Source: Elusimicrobiota bacterium
Lineage (GTDB): Bacteria > Elusimicrobiota > Elusimicrobia > Elusimicrobiales > UBA9959
Direction of reading: 5' to 3'
Assembly: GCA_016234365.1 (NCBI GenBank)
Contig: JACRER010000079.1
Span: 79,154 to 143,153 of the forward strand
Length of the DNA stretch: 64,000 bases
A model generated the notes under the pieces. It was not told the DNA's origin. It ran no database searches and worked only from the letters and a program-made list of their open reading frames with translations. Position numbers and translations under genes: made by a program. The first letter of the stretch is position 1, and each line of letters opens with the position of its first letter. Shown piece by piece: positions 33,920 through 42,540 of the stretch.

Positions 33920-35776
33920 ATGGACGCACAGGAACTTACACTCTACGATTACTGGCGCATAGTCAACAGGCGCAAGTGGATGGCGCTGATGGTCTTTGCC
34001 GTCACGGTCTTTTCCACGATGTTCTATACGCGCCTGCAGCCCACGGTTTACCGCAGCCAGGCCCTCATCCAGATAAAGCCCCCGGCCTCCTACAGCCGCA
34101 TCCCCGGTTCCGAGATAAACGATTTCGATCCCTGGAGCGCGGTGGCCACCGAACTGAAGGTGATAACCTCCTCGGAGATCTCCGAGCGCGCGGCGGCCAA
34201 GCTCGGCCTGCCCGCCGGGCCCTCCTCCACCGCCCGGATAGCCGGTTCCTTTAAGGTGGAGCGCCTGTCGGATTCCAACCTGATCTCCCTTTCCGCGTTC
34301 AGTTCCGACCCGGGCCGCGCGGCCGACATGGCTTCCGCCGTTATCGACGCCTACCGCGACTACGACCTGGAACAGAAGAGCCGCCAGGCCCGCAAGACGC
34401 TGGAGGACATCTCCGCCCGCAAGAACGAGGTGGAGGACAACCTGCGCACCCTGGAAAAACAGAAACAGACTTTTATAGAGCGTAACCCCAAGACCGGCCT
34501 GGGTTCGGCGCTCGCCAACCAGCTGGCCGACCTGGAGATAAAGAAACGCGAGCTGCTGGAGAAGTACACCCCCAACCATCCCGACGTGCTGAGCCTGGAG
34601 CAGCGCATAGACGTGGTGCAGCAGAAGCTGGAGGAGATCCCCGCGCAGGAAGTGGAGCTGGCCCGCATCAGCCGCGAAGTGCGCATGCAAGAGGAACTCT
34701 ACACCACGCTGAATAAGCAGTACGAGGAGGCCAAGCTGGGCGTCTCCTCCATGGTCTCTTTCGTAAGCGTGGTGAACCGCCCCATCCCCGAGACCGCGCC
34801 CATTTCTCCCAACAGCCGCCTGAATATGATGGTGGGCGCCGTGCTTGGCCTGTTCCTTGCCGTGGTGCTGGTGTTCCTGCTGGAGAACCTTGACGTTTCC
34901 ATCTCCACCATCGAGGACATCGAGAATTTCATAAAGCTGCCGGTGCTGGGCATTATCCCCAACATCTTGAGCGAGAAGCCGCTGGACAACTGGCTGACCA
35001 ATGTCTTCAAGAAAGAGCGCTACACGGTGGACGCGTTCCGCAGCGTCCTGATAGTCAACCGCAAGTATTCCTCCAGCGTCATAGAGGCGTACCACACGCT
35101 GCGTACCAACATCATGTCCAACCTCAAGACCAAGGAAAGCGTTTCCCTGGTCATCAGCTCCGCCGGGGCCGCCGAGGGCAAGACGCTCACCGCCGTTAAT
35201 TTCGCCCTGGCCAGCGCCCATTCCGGCCTGCGCACCCTTCTTATAGATGCCGACCTCAGGCGCCCCGCCATTAACCAGATCTTTGGCACCCGCAGGGAAC
35301 CTGGCCTCTCCGACGTGCTGGCCGGCAAGGCCGACTGGCGCGACGCCGTGCTGGAGAGCGCCGATTTCATTATGGGCGGCCTGGACTTCGACCAGCTCAT
35401 GCGCTTTCCCGGAATAGAGAACCTGAAGGTGCTCAACTGCGGCACGCAGACCGGTAACGTCGTGGACCTGCTGGATTCCGCCAACTGGAAAGAGATCATG
35501 GGCGAACTCAAGAGCGAGTTCGACATGATAATCTTCGACGCGCCCCCGGTGCTGCTGTTCGTGGATTCCGTGATGATAGCCAAGCACGCCTCCGACGGCG
35601 TGGTGCTGGTCTACAAGGCCGGCAAGATAGCCCGCGGCGCGCTGAAGCGCGCCAAGGACCAGATAGGCGGCGCCGCCAAGATGCTGGGCGTGGTGCTCAA
35701 CGGCGTACGCGCCTCCGAAATGGGGCCGCAGTACGGCTACTACTACTACGACTACAAGAAGTACGCGCGGCGCTGA
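33920..35776 (+). CDS. Polysaccharide co-polymerase and BY-type tyrosine kinase (Wzc-like)
   Basis: A 618-residue inner-membrane protein controlling chain length and export. The N-terminal Wzz domain starts YDYWRIVNRRKWMALMVFAVTVFSTMFY (first membrane helix), then a long periplasmic coiled coil and a second helix (MMVGAVLGLFLAVVLVFLL) near residue 305. The kinase domain has Walker A SSAGAAEGKTLTAVN (about 415), Walker A' LLIDADLRRP (about 440) and Walker B MIIFDAPPVL (about 533). The Tyr-rich tail YGYYYYDYKKYARR would be the autophosphorylated cluster. The ATG at 33920 is chosen because it directly follows the Wza-like stop. It probably phosphorylates itself and is reset by a phosphatase not seen here. 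Confidence 0.95.
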   Translation: MDAQELTLYDYWRIVNRRKWMALMVFAVTVFSTMFYTRLQPTVYRSQALIQIKPPASYSRIPGSEINDFDPWSAVATELKVITSSEISERAAAKLGLPAGPSSTARIAGSFKVERLSDSNLISLSAFSSDPGRAADMASAVIDAYRDYDLEQKSRQARKTLEDISARKNEVEDNLRTLEKQKQTFIERNPKTGLGSALANQLADLEIKKRELLEKYTPNHPDVLSLEQRIDVVQQKLEEIPAQEVELARISREVRMQEELYTTLNKQYEEAKLGVSSMVSFVSVVNRPIPETAPISPNSRLNMMVGAVLGLFLAVVLVFLLENLDVSISTIEDIENFIKLPVLGIIPNILSEKPLDNWLTNVFKKERYTVDAFRSVLIVNRKYSSSVIEAYHTLRTNIMSNLKTKESVSLVISSAGAAEGKTLTAVNFALASAHSGLRTLLIDADLRRPAINQIFGTRREPGLSDVLAGKADWRDAVLESADFIMGGLDFDQLMRFPGIENLKVLNCGTQTGNVVDLLDSANWKEIMGELKSEFDMIIFDAPPVLLFVDSVMIAKHASDGVVLVYKAGKIARGALKRAKDQIGGAAKMLGVVLNGVRASEMGPQYGYYYYDYKKYARR

Positions 35777-35815
35777 GCTGCGCCTGGCGCGCACCCCGGC
35801 GGCGGGGTCAACCTG

Positions 35816-37204
35816 ATGCCGATAATCTTCCTCCTAATTTCCGCTGTTGCGGCCGTAGCCCTGGGATTTCTGGCCGCCACCTCTTCTCCCCAGTTTATAA
35901 TGGGGGCGACCGCTTCCCTGCTGGTTTTCCTGTTCGCTTTCTTCTCTCCCAAACTGAGCCTCGCCCTGATGGTGGTTTCCATGCTGTTTTCCCCGGAGAT
36001 AGGTTTCGGCGCACTTAACAGCCAGCGCTCGGTGGTGGTGCGCTATGACGACATCCTGCTGGTGGTGATCTTCTTCTCCTGGCTGGCCCGCTCGGCTATC
36101 CGCAAAGACACGGCCTTTGTGACCAATACGCCGGTGCAGAAGCCCATAATCCTTTACACCTCCCTGTGCGTCCTGTCCACCATGCTGGGCGTGCTGCGCG
36201 GTGATATCCGATTTGAGGTTTCAGTTTTTTATCTGATGAAGTATGTGGAGTATTTCCTTCTTTATTTCATGACCGTCAACGTGCTGGAGTCCAAAGAGGA
36301 AATAGCCAGGTACCTGCGCTACGCCTTCTTCGTGCTGCTGGCCGTAACGGTGTATGCTTATTTCTACTATTTCAGCTCCGGGTCCGGCGCCAGGGCCAGC
36401 GCCCCTTTCGAGGCGCCTTTGGGTAAGCCTCAGGAATCAGAACCGGCCTCCCTCGGCGGGTATTACCTGCTGGCCATGGGCGTGCTGCTCGCGCTGTTCG
36501 CTGAGGGGGGGGGGCGCCAGCTTGCTTACGCGCTGGGGACGCTGGCTTTTGTTTTTCCGGCCTTCCTGCTTACCTTCTCGCGCGCCTCTTACATCGGCTT
36601 TGCCCTCATGGCGCTCGCCCTCGTCATTAAGACTAACAAGCGGCGCCTGGCCTTGCTGGCTATGGTCATTGTCGGGCTCGGCGCCCTGTTCGCCACCCGG
36701 GGACTTTCCGAGAAAGTGCGTGAACGTGTGGAGATGACCTATAGCGGTCAGTATGCCACGCACGATGTCAGATTTTTGGGTATTGAATTCCGGCTGGAGG
36801 AATCCGCTTACATACGCTATGCTTCCCTGAGTGAAGCCTTTACAAAATGGCTTCCTCAACACCCGGTGCTGGGCCGCGGAGTTACGGGCGTGGGTCTGGG
36901 CGACACGCAATACACGTTGCTGATAGGCGAGCTGGGCATGGTCGGTTTCTTCTCTTTTTTCTGGATGCTTTACAGCATCTATTCGGCCGCTAAGGACGTC
37001 TATGAGGATTATGAGGAGCCTTGGATCAAGGCGGTGGCGCTGGGGCTGATCATCAGTCTGATAGGCCTGCTGGGGCAGGCAATAGGCGTTAACACCTTTA
37101 TCATTGTGCGCATCATGGAGCCGTTCTGGTTCCTGACCGCCGTCATTATGAAACTTTACGTGCTAAGGCGAAATCCTAAGGAAATAGCCGCGGAGCAGGC
37201 CTAA
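35816..37204 (+). CDS. O-antigen ligase / polymerase-like membrane protein (Wzy/WaaL type)
   Basis: A 462-residue protein with about ten hydrophobic helices, among them PIIFLLISAVAAVALGFLA, LALMVVSMLFSPEIG and LAYALGTLAFVFPAFLLTFSRASYIGFALMALALV. The last contains the LTFSRASYIG motif typical of O-antigen ligase domain proteins. A periplasmic loop lies around residues 300-360 (HPVLGRGVTGVGLGDTQY), as in the family. It probably polymerises or ligates the repeat unit outside the inner membrane. The start codon lies 40 bases after the kinase gene and the next gene starts immediately after its stop. Confidence 0.88.
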   Translation: MPIIFLLISAVAAVALGFLAATSSPQFIMGATASLLVFLFAFFSPKLSLALMVVSMLFSPEIGFGALNSQRSVVVRYDDILLVVIFFSWLARSAIRKDTAFVTNTPVQKPIILYTSLCVLSTMLGVLRGDIRFEVSVFYLMKYVEYFLLYFMTVNVLESKEEIARYLRYAFFVLLAVTVYAYFYYFSSGSGARASAPFEAPLGKPQESEPASLGGYYLLAMGVLLALFAEGGGRQLAYALGTLAFVFPAFLLTFSRASYIGFALMALALVIKTNKRRLALLAMVIVGLGALFATRGLSEKVRERVEMTYSGQYATHDVRFLGIEFRLEESAYIRYASLSEAFTKWLPQHPVLGRGVTGVGLGDTQYTLLIGELGMVGFFSFFWMLYSIYSAAKDVYEDYEEPWIKAVALGLIISLIGLLGQAIGVNTFIIVRIMEPFWFLTAVIMKLYVLRRNPKEIAAEQA

Positions 37205-38647
37205 ATGCCGGACGGTGACAGTCGGCTTTCAGTTTACGGCCTTCTTTCTATTCTTCTTTTCGGACTCTCGCTGCGGCTGCTTTTTTTCAGCGGCATGACG
37301 GGCTATGACGAGTTCCATTACGCGCACATAGCCCGCAACTTCGCCCTCGGCAATTTCTCGCTTCCCGAAGTTTCCGGCTATTACGGGTTTAGGTACCTCG
37401 TTACCATCCCCGCCGCTTTTTTTACTTCCGTCTTCGGCCTGAACGCCGCGGCGCTGAGCCTCTGGCCGCTCGCCTGTTCCCTCGGTTCTATCTCTGTGGT
37501 TTTTCTGCTCGGCAGGCTCCTGTCCGGAGAGCGGGCCGGGCTGATAGCAGCCTTGCTCTACGCCTGCCTGCCGGGCAGCGTCATTTCCGGGACCATGCTT
37601 TACCCGGATGAGACCGTGACTTTCTTCACCGGGTTGTCCGCGCTGTTCTTCCTGAGGGGGGAAAAACAAAAGTCGGGAGGCGGGATATTATTCTTCCTGC
37701 TTGCCGGTCTGTTCTGCGGCCTGGGTTACCTTGCCCGCATAAACGCGCTGCTTATAATTCTTTTTTTCGCGGCGTACGCTGCTGTCAGTGGCTGGAAAAC
37801 AGGGAGACTGGCCTTCTTCGCCGGTCTGGCTCTTGCCCTGCTTCCGGAAGCCGCTTTTAATTTCGCCAAAACCGGGGATGTTCTCTTCTCCTGGAACGCC
37901 CAGCAGTTGCGGTTGGCCGCGGATGCCGTTAATTTTTCCACCAGTCTTCTGGTGTACCCGAGGGGGATGCTGGGTTTGGACCTCTACGGCCTGGGCCTTT
38001 TCGGTTTTTTCTTTCACCTTTTCCTGATCTGCATGGGAGCCTATCTTATGGGCCGCAGGCCGGCCGGCAGCGGGCCGCTGCTGCTCTGGTTCGCCTGCGT
38101 TTTTCTGTACCTGGAATTCGGCCCGTCGCACTTGTCCCCTGGCGGCTATGTGCCCGCGCATAAGCAGTTGCGCTTCCTTTCCATGGCCGCCATGCCGGCC
38201 GTTCTTTTTTCGGCGCTTTACCTGGCTGAAATGAGGCGTGCCGCCGCCGCCTGCGCGGCGATGTTCATGGTTTTTACCTCTGCCTTCGGGGCGGCAAAGA
38301 TATCGGAATATCACGCTTTCCATGCAGAGCCCTATGAACGGGCCTTTGCTTACATGAAAGACACCTCTCCGTTGGCAGTATCGGTCCCCGACGAGGATTG
38401 GCGCGCACGCCTCAATTTCTATTATCGATCCCCCCTGTCTTTGCCCTATTATCCTTCCGGCGGAGCGGGCGGAGTACGGCTAGCCGGAGAACCGCGGCCA
38501 GCCAATGCGCATCCGCCGTTCTGGAGCGTTGCTGCGGGAGAGGCCAAAGCTTCTGAAGCCCAGGGAGCAGGGCCGGCAAAAACCGTGGCTTTGGGCGGAG
38601 GAGTATTTCTTAAGCGTTATTCAGCGAGCCCGACACCGCGTTTTTGA
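37205..38647 (+). CDS. GT39/ArnT-like membrane glycosyltransferase
   Basis: A 480-residue protein with about ten membrane helices. The N-terminal loop GMTGYDEFHYAHIARNFALG has the acidic Asp-Glu pair of the GT39/GT83 (PMT, ArnT) active-site loop, followed by RYLVTIPAAFFTSVFGLNAAALSLWPLACSLGSI and GLGYLARINALLII typical of the family. It probably uses a polyprenyl-phosphate sugar on the periplasmic side. It abuts the ligase-like gene with no gap. Its last 38 bases overlap the 3' end of the convergent flippase gene. Confidence 0.85.
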   Translation: MPDGDSRLSVYGLLSILLFGLSLRLLFFSGMTGYDEFHYAHIARNFALGNFSLPEVSGYYGFRYLVTIPAAFFTSVFGLNAAALSLWPLACSLGSISVVFLLGRLLSGERAGLIAALLYACLPGSVISGTMLYPDETVTFFTGLSALFFLRGEKQKSGGGILFFLLAGLFCGLGYLARINALLIILFFAAYAAVSGWKTGRLAFFAGLALALLPEAAFNFAKTGDVLFSWNAQQLRLAADAVNFSTSLLVYPRGMLGLDLYGLGLFGFFFHLFLICMGAYLMGRRPAGSGPLLLWFACVFLYLEFGPSHLSPGGYVPAHKQLRFLSMAAMPAVLFSALYLAEMRRAAAACAAMFMVFTSAFGAAKISEYHAFHAEPYERAFAYMKDTSPLAVSVPDEDWRARLNFYYRSPLSLPYYPSGGAGGVRLAGEPRPANAHPPFWSVAAGEAKASEAQGAGPAKTVALGGGVFLKRYSASPTPRF

Positions 38648-39956
38648 GCAGGATGAAGTCCTGCTTCCCGGGCACGAGGAAAGACCAGGGGTGATTGCCG
38701 GTGTGCCGCCAGTAAAGGACCGAGATCGTAATCCCAGAAGCGCAGTAAGACAGCGAGGTCGCTATTGCGGCCCCGGCTATTCCGTACGCCGGAATGGCCG
38801 CTATGCTGGTCCCGGCTGAAAGAAGCAGGGCCACGGCCGAAGTCAAAGCCGGGTATTCCGGTTTCCCGCGGGCGGCCAGGTCGTTGCCCAGGACTTTTGT
38901 GATGCCCAGCGCGATGACGCCGGGGATAAGCATTGCGGCTGGTGCCGCCGCCCCGGAGAATTGTTCCCCGAAAAGAAAGCCGATCAGGTGCGGCGCGAGC
39001 AGAAGCAGGCCGGCGCCGGCCGCGATGGTCAGCGCCAGCGTGATGCGGGAAACCTGGGGTGTTATCCGGTCGGCGGTTCGCGCGTCGCTGGCGGAAATTT
39101 TAGGGAACAGTACATACCCGACCGCGTTCGGGATATACCAGATGGTCTCCGCTATCATGACCGATACGGAATATATCCCCACGTTCACCGGCGTCATAAA
39201 AAAATTTATCAGGAATATGTCCAGGCGGTAGTTCAGCAGTTGTATGACGCTGCCGACAAAACCTTTTGCCGAATAGGTCAGGATATCCCTTATCATCCGC
39301 GGGCTGAATGAAATAGTCAGTTTCTCCAGCCTGCGGGAATACAGCCAGGACGCCAGCAGCGCCGCCCAAAAAGAGGTCGCGGTGGCGGCGATGGCGCCTT
39401 TTATCCCGGACTGAAAGGCCAGGAGCAGGACCGCGACCAGCGCGAGAGTCAGGAAAGAGCGGAGCAGGTCTATAGTGGAGGCGGTTTTGATGCGCTGGCT
39501 GCCCAGTATGGCCCCGCTGAAAGGGATCCCCAGCATGACCGCTGGATAGATGAAAAAAGACAGCAGCAGGTAATCAGTAGAGAGTCCCTTAAAGGCGAAC
39601 CTGGAGATCTCCGGCAGGAATGCCAGGTAGAGGGCTCCGAAGACGAGCGTCAAAAGGGCGCATAGACTGAAGACATTGCCCATTAGCAGGCCAGGGGTGT
39701 ACTTCCTGTTGCCGATGTAATAAGTGGTGCCGGCGCCCATATTGAACGCCGTGAAAGTGCTGAGGAGCATCGGGGCCAGTATCGCCAGGGAATATATCCC
39801 CTTCCCCTCGGGCCCTGTGGCGCGCGCGATGAGGACATTGTACAGGATGGCTATGGTTACGGAGACGACCTGGGCGCCCAGCGTGAACGCCACATTCTGC
39901 GCGAACTGCGGCAGGCGGCTGAAAAAGGCGCGGGGGGGAACCCGCGGCTCAGCCAC
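38610..39956 (-). CDS. Polysaccharide flippase (Wzx/MOP superfamily)
   Basis: A 448-residue membrane protein with about twelve helices. The start FAQNVAFTLGAQVVSVTIAILYNVLIARATGPEGKGIYSLAIL is the conserved N-terminus of the MOP flippases (..R.lGpe..G.y...), and later VGIYSVSVMIAETIWYIPNAVGYVLFPKIS is also typical. It would flip lipid-linked repeat units across the inner membrane. The start is a GTG at 39956 that overlaps the PRTase-HAD gene. Its 3' end overlaps the convergent GT39-like gene by 38 bases. Confidence 0.92.
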   Translation of the reverse strand: MAEPRVPPRAFFSRLPQFAQNVAFTLGAQVVSVTIAILYNVLIARATGPEGKGIYSLAILAPMLLSTFTAFNMGAGTTYYIGNRKYTPGLLMGNVFSLCALLTLVFGALYLAFLPEISRFAFKGLSTDYLLLSFFIYPAVMLGIPFSGAILGSQRIKTASTIDLLRSFLTLALVAVLLLAFQSGIKGAIAATATSFWAALLASWLYSRRLEKLTISFSPRMIRDILTYSAKGFVGSVIQLLNYRLDIFLINFFMTPVNVGIYSVSVMIAETIWYIPNAVGYVLFPKISASDARTADRITPQVSRITLALTIAAGAGLLLLAPHLIGFLFGEQFSGAAAPAAMLIPGVIALGITKVLGNDLAARGKPEYPALTSAVALLLSAGTSIAAIPAYGIAGAAIATSLSYCASGITISVLYWRHTGNHPWSFLVPGKQDFILLKNAVSGSLNNA

Positions 39957-40908
39957 GGCGCCTCGCGCCGGTCATGCGCCTGGCCAGGGAGAATAAAAAT
40001 TGTTTTACCCGCCCTTTAAAGACCTGGTAGATATTCTGTGCGGCCTTCTCCATCGCCGCGAAGTCGCCAGGGAACACCATGCCGCCGGTATCGGTGCAGA
40101 TGACCGATTTGCCGCTGATGCGCGCGATCTGTAGGGCTTCGGCGTGGGAGCTTTCAAAGAACATCACGGCCCCGGTCTCCGCGTACATTTTGGCCTTGAA
40201 GGGGGCGTGGCTGCCCAGGCGTATGCGGGTGGCTTGGTCCGGCAGGTCAAGCATTAGTAGGCGCTCGTAGGGGATATGGTTGGCGGCCAGCCAGGCCTGC
40301 GTCAGGTCCCTGTATTTTTCCAGCCTGGAGGTGACCAGCCATTTCACGCGGACGGAAGGCCTGATCTTCAGCGGCACCGTGGAAATAAATTCCCGATAGG
40401 CCGGCCCGTCGTCGTTCTCTTTCGGCTCAGGGTCCCTGCAGAGTATCCCGTCTATATCCATGCAGGAATTCTCAAGCACCGGGTGGTGGAAGATGCCCCA
40501 TTCGAAGAGCCGCGGCACGGGCAGGACCTGGTAATAAAGGTCCACCAGGGCGGCGCTCTCCTGGCCTATGTAGGGCGCCGCGAAAATAAAAGCGCAGTCC
40601 TTGCGGGCGGCGGACAATTTTTGTTTCGCTTCGAGCATGGCCCTGCCGGTGAACACGGTGTCGTCCACTATAAGGACGCGGTTGTAGACCTTCTTGTCCA
40701 GGTACATGCCGCGCGCCCCCACGCCCATCACCCGGCCTTCCAGGAAGCCGTCTATGTCTGCCAGAGGCTTGTGCATATAGAAGGCGATAAGGTTGGCGGC
40801 GAGCATGCCGCCGCGCGGTATGCCTACTACCGTGTCTATATCTTTAGGGAGGGCGCTCATCCAATCCAGGATGTCCCGGTTCAGGTCCGCGACACTTTTA
40901 TAGTTCAT
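39949..40908 (-). CDS. Phosphoribosyltransferase-domain / HAD-like fusion protein
   Basis: A 319-residue two-domain protein. Residues 1-130 form a type I phosphoribosyltransferase fold with GIPRGGMLAANLIA and the PRPP-loop motif RVLIVDDTVFTGRAM. Residues about 140-300 look like a HAD hydrolase with motif I SCMDIDGILCRDP (DxDG), a motif II-like WLVTSRLEKYRDLT and a late IARISGKSVICTDTGG. Such fusions occur in surface-polysaccharide loci. A role in making or recycling a nucleotide-activated sugar is plausible but unproven. It overlaps the methyltransferase (4 bases) and flippase (8 bases) genes, so all three are one minus-strand operon. Confidence 0.82.
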   Translation of the reverse strand: MNYKSVADLNRDILDWMSALPKDIDTVVGIPRGGMLAANLIAFYMHKPLADIDGFLEGRVMGVGARGMYLDKKVYNRVLIVDDTVFTGRAMLEAKQKLSAARKDCAFIFAAPYIGQESAALVDLYYQVLPVPRLFEWGIFHHPVLENSCMDIDGILCRDPEPKENDDGPAYREFISTVPLKIRPSVRVKWLVTSRLEKYRDLTQAWLAANHIPYERLLMLDLPDQATRIRLGSHAPFKAKMYAETGAVMFFESSHAEALQIARISGKSVICTDTGGMVFPGDFAAMEKAAQNIYQVFKGRVKQFLFSLARRMTGARRRG

Positions 40909-41489
40909 GGTTTAACGCAGGTAACCCGCAGACATGGGGCAAGCGTGCTGTGCGGGTCCCGGGCAGGCTCATCCTGCACCGAGGTAAAGCCGCAGTTTCC
41001 CAGCAGGGCTTTCAGGCGGCGTACGTTGTATCCGAAATAATGGAAATCAGAGGCGTAACGCTGAAGGCCGAAAATATGGTCGAGAAAAGTGTCGTCGCCG
41101 CCCATATAGCCTTTTACGTCTGCGTCGAAGTCGGGGCATTCCATGATGAGCCGCCCGCCAGGCTTCAGGACGCGGTGCCAGGACCGCAGGGCGGGCTCAA
41201 GGTCGTGACGGCCCAGGTGTTCGATGACGTGGTAGTTCTCTATAAGTTCGAAGGAGCCGGTCCTGAAGGGCAGGCGGCGGATGTCGCAGACCATGTCGGT
41301 GGCATGTGTTTTGCGGATATCGAGGTTCAGGTAGCCGTCGAAATGCCTGTCGCCGCAGCCCAGGTGCAGTTTGCCGGACCACAGGGACGGCGCGCAGGCC
41401 GTAACGGCCCGCCAAAAAAGGTCCCGGGCCAGGTTGATGGTGGCCGACTGGTACCAGAAATGGTAGATGGCTTTTATTATTTTCAGCAC
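40905..41489 (-). CDS. SAM-dependent methyltransferase (class I)
   Basis: A 194-residue Rossmann-fold methyltransferase. Motif I is KLHLGCGDRHFDGYLNLDI, motif II MVCDIRRLPFRTGSFELIENYHVIEHL, then HRVLKPGGRLIMECPDF. The start is a GTG at 41489 with no clear Shine-Dalgarno. Substrate unknown; its place at the head of the flippase operon suggests a glycan or lipid-linked sugar. Divergent from the 41611 methyltransferase gene. Confidence 0.88.
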   Translation of the reverse strand: MLKIIKAIYHFWYQSATINLARDLFWRAVTACAPSLWSGKLHLGCGDRHFDGYLNLDIRKTHATDMVCDIRRLPFRTGSFELIENYHVIEHLGRHDLEPALRSWHRVLKPGGRLIMECPDFDADVKGYMGGDDTFLDHIFGLQRYASDFHYFGYNVRRLKALLGNCGFTSVQDEPARDPHSTLAPCLRVTCVKP

Positions 41490-41592
41490 GTTGGTTCTTG
41501 GCGGACCTGGCCTTTAGGTGCGGCCCCGCCCGTTGATTCTAACTCTTTTATCACCCTGCGGTAAATATGGCTAGGGTCAGGCCGCTTTTATA

Positions 41593-41598
41593 TATAAT
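41593..41598 (+). promoter_or_regulatory. TATAAT box upstream of the glycosyltransferase/methyltransferase operon
   Basis: A TATAAT in TTTATATATAATTG lies 12 bases before the ATG at 41611. No matching -35 is seen. It resembles the box before the export gene at 33228. Confidence 0.4.
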
Positions 41599-41610
41599 TG
41601 ACCAAGACTA

Positions 41611-42540
41611 ATGATTATGCCGGATCCACGACCAGGTCCCGCGGGCGGGAATTGTTTCCTGTGCAGGAGCGCGGACTTTTTGCCTGTTTACCCCACGGTC
41701 CCTTATGGCCTGATAAAGTGCTCCTCCTGCGGTATGGTCAGGATAGCGCCCATGCCGGACCCGGCGGTCAGCCTGGAAATAAACGAGGCCGTATATTCCG
41801 CGGCTGAATATAAAGAACGCTATTTCAAAGACAGACATAATTTCGCCGCTTGGGCGCGGGAGAAACTGCGGTTGATAGAGCGTTGCAGGCCGGGGAAGGG
41901 CCGTATCCTCGACGTGGGCTGCAGTTACGGAGTGTTCATAGAAGAGGCCGCGAAGCTGGGTTGGGATGCCTGCGGCTGCGAGTTGAATCCTGTTACCGGC
42001 AATTATTCCCGCGACCGTTTCGGCGGGAAAGTGCACGCCGGAGACCTGGCTACGGCGCCTTTCCATCTTGCCTCGTTCGACGTTATAACCTTGTGGGACG
42101 TGATAGAGCATCAGCCCGACCCGGCGGCCTTCCTGAAGACCGCGGCCAAATACCTGAAAGACGACGGGCTGATCTTCCTGCAGGTCCCGAATTTCGACAG
42201 TTATATCTCCGGGCTTAAAAAAGACGGCTGGGATTGGCTTACGCCCGGTGATCACAAATACTTCTTCACTCCGGCTACGCTTGTCCGTACCGCGGCCGCC
42301 GCCGGCTTTTCGCTGATATACCTGAAAACCTGGGAGCCGACGAGGTATTTTATAGACTCCCTCATCGGACTTGGTGAAAGGAGCGGGCCTGTTGCGGATA
42401 TATACAGGGCGACTGTAGTGCGGTTTGTCCGGCTTTTCCTCTTTTTCCTGTTCCTGCCTTTCCAGAGCCGGCTGCGGGACGCGGATAGAGGCGCTTTACT
42501 GGTATGCGGGTTCTCCAGGAAGGAGGGCACCGATGCTTAA
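41611..42540 (+). CDS. SAM-dependent methyltransferase with N-terminal zinc-ribbon
   Basis: A 309-residue protein. The N-terminal CFLCRSADFL...LIKCSSCGMVRI has two CxxC pairs that would bind zinc, as in class I C-methyltransferases of sugar biosynthesis. Motif I RILDVGCSYGVFIEEA, then FDVITLWDVIEHQPDPAAFL and YLKDDGLIFLQVPNFDS follow, and a C-terminal membrane-like stretch (VVRFVRLFLFFLFLPFQ) may attach it to the membrane. The start could also be the ATG 6 bases downstream. It overlaps the radical SAM gene by 8 bases. Confidence 0.85.
   Translation: MIMPDPRPGPAGGNCFLCRSADFLPVYPTVPYGLIKCSSCGMVRIAPMPDPAVSLEINEAVYSAAEYKERYFKDRHNFAAWAREKLRLIERCRPGKGRILDVGCSYGVFIEEAAKLGWDACGCELNPVTGNYSRDRFGGKVHAGDLATAPFHLASFDVITLWDVIEHQPDPAAFLKTAAKYLKDDGLIFLQVPNFDSYISGLKKDGWDWLTPGDHKYFFTPATLVRTAAAAGFSLIYLKTWEPTRYFIDSLIGLGERSGPVADIYRATVVRFVRLFLFFLFLPFQSRLRDADRGALLVCGFSRKEGTDA

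Noticed and set aside
33821-35794. 657-residue minus-strand open frame over the Wzc-like gene
   Set aside because: Fully antisense to a recognised kinase gene; composition typical of a shadow frame.
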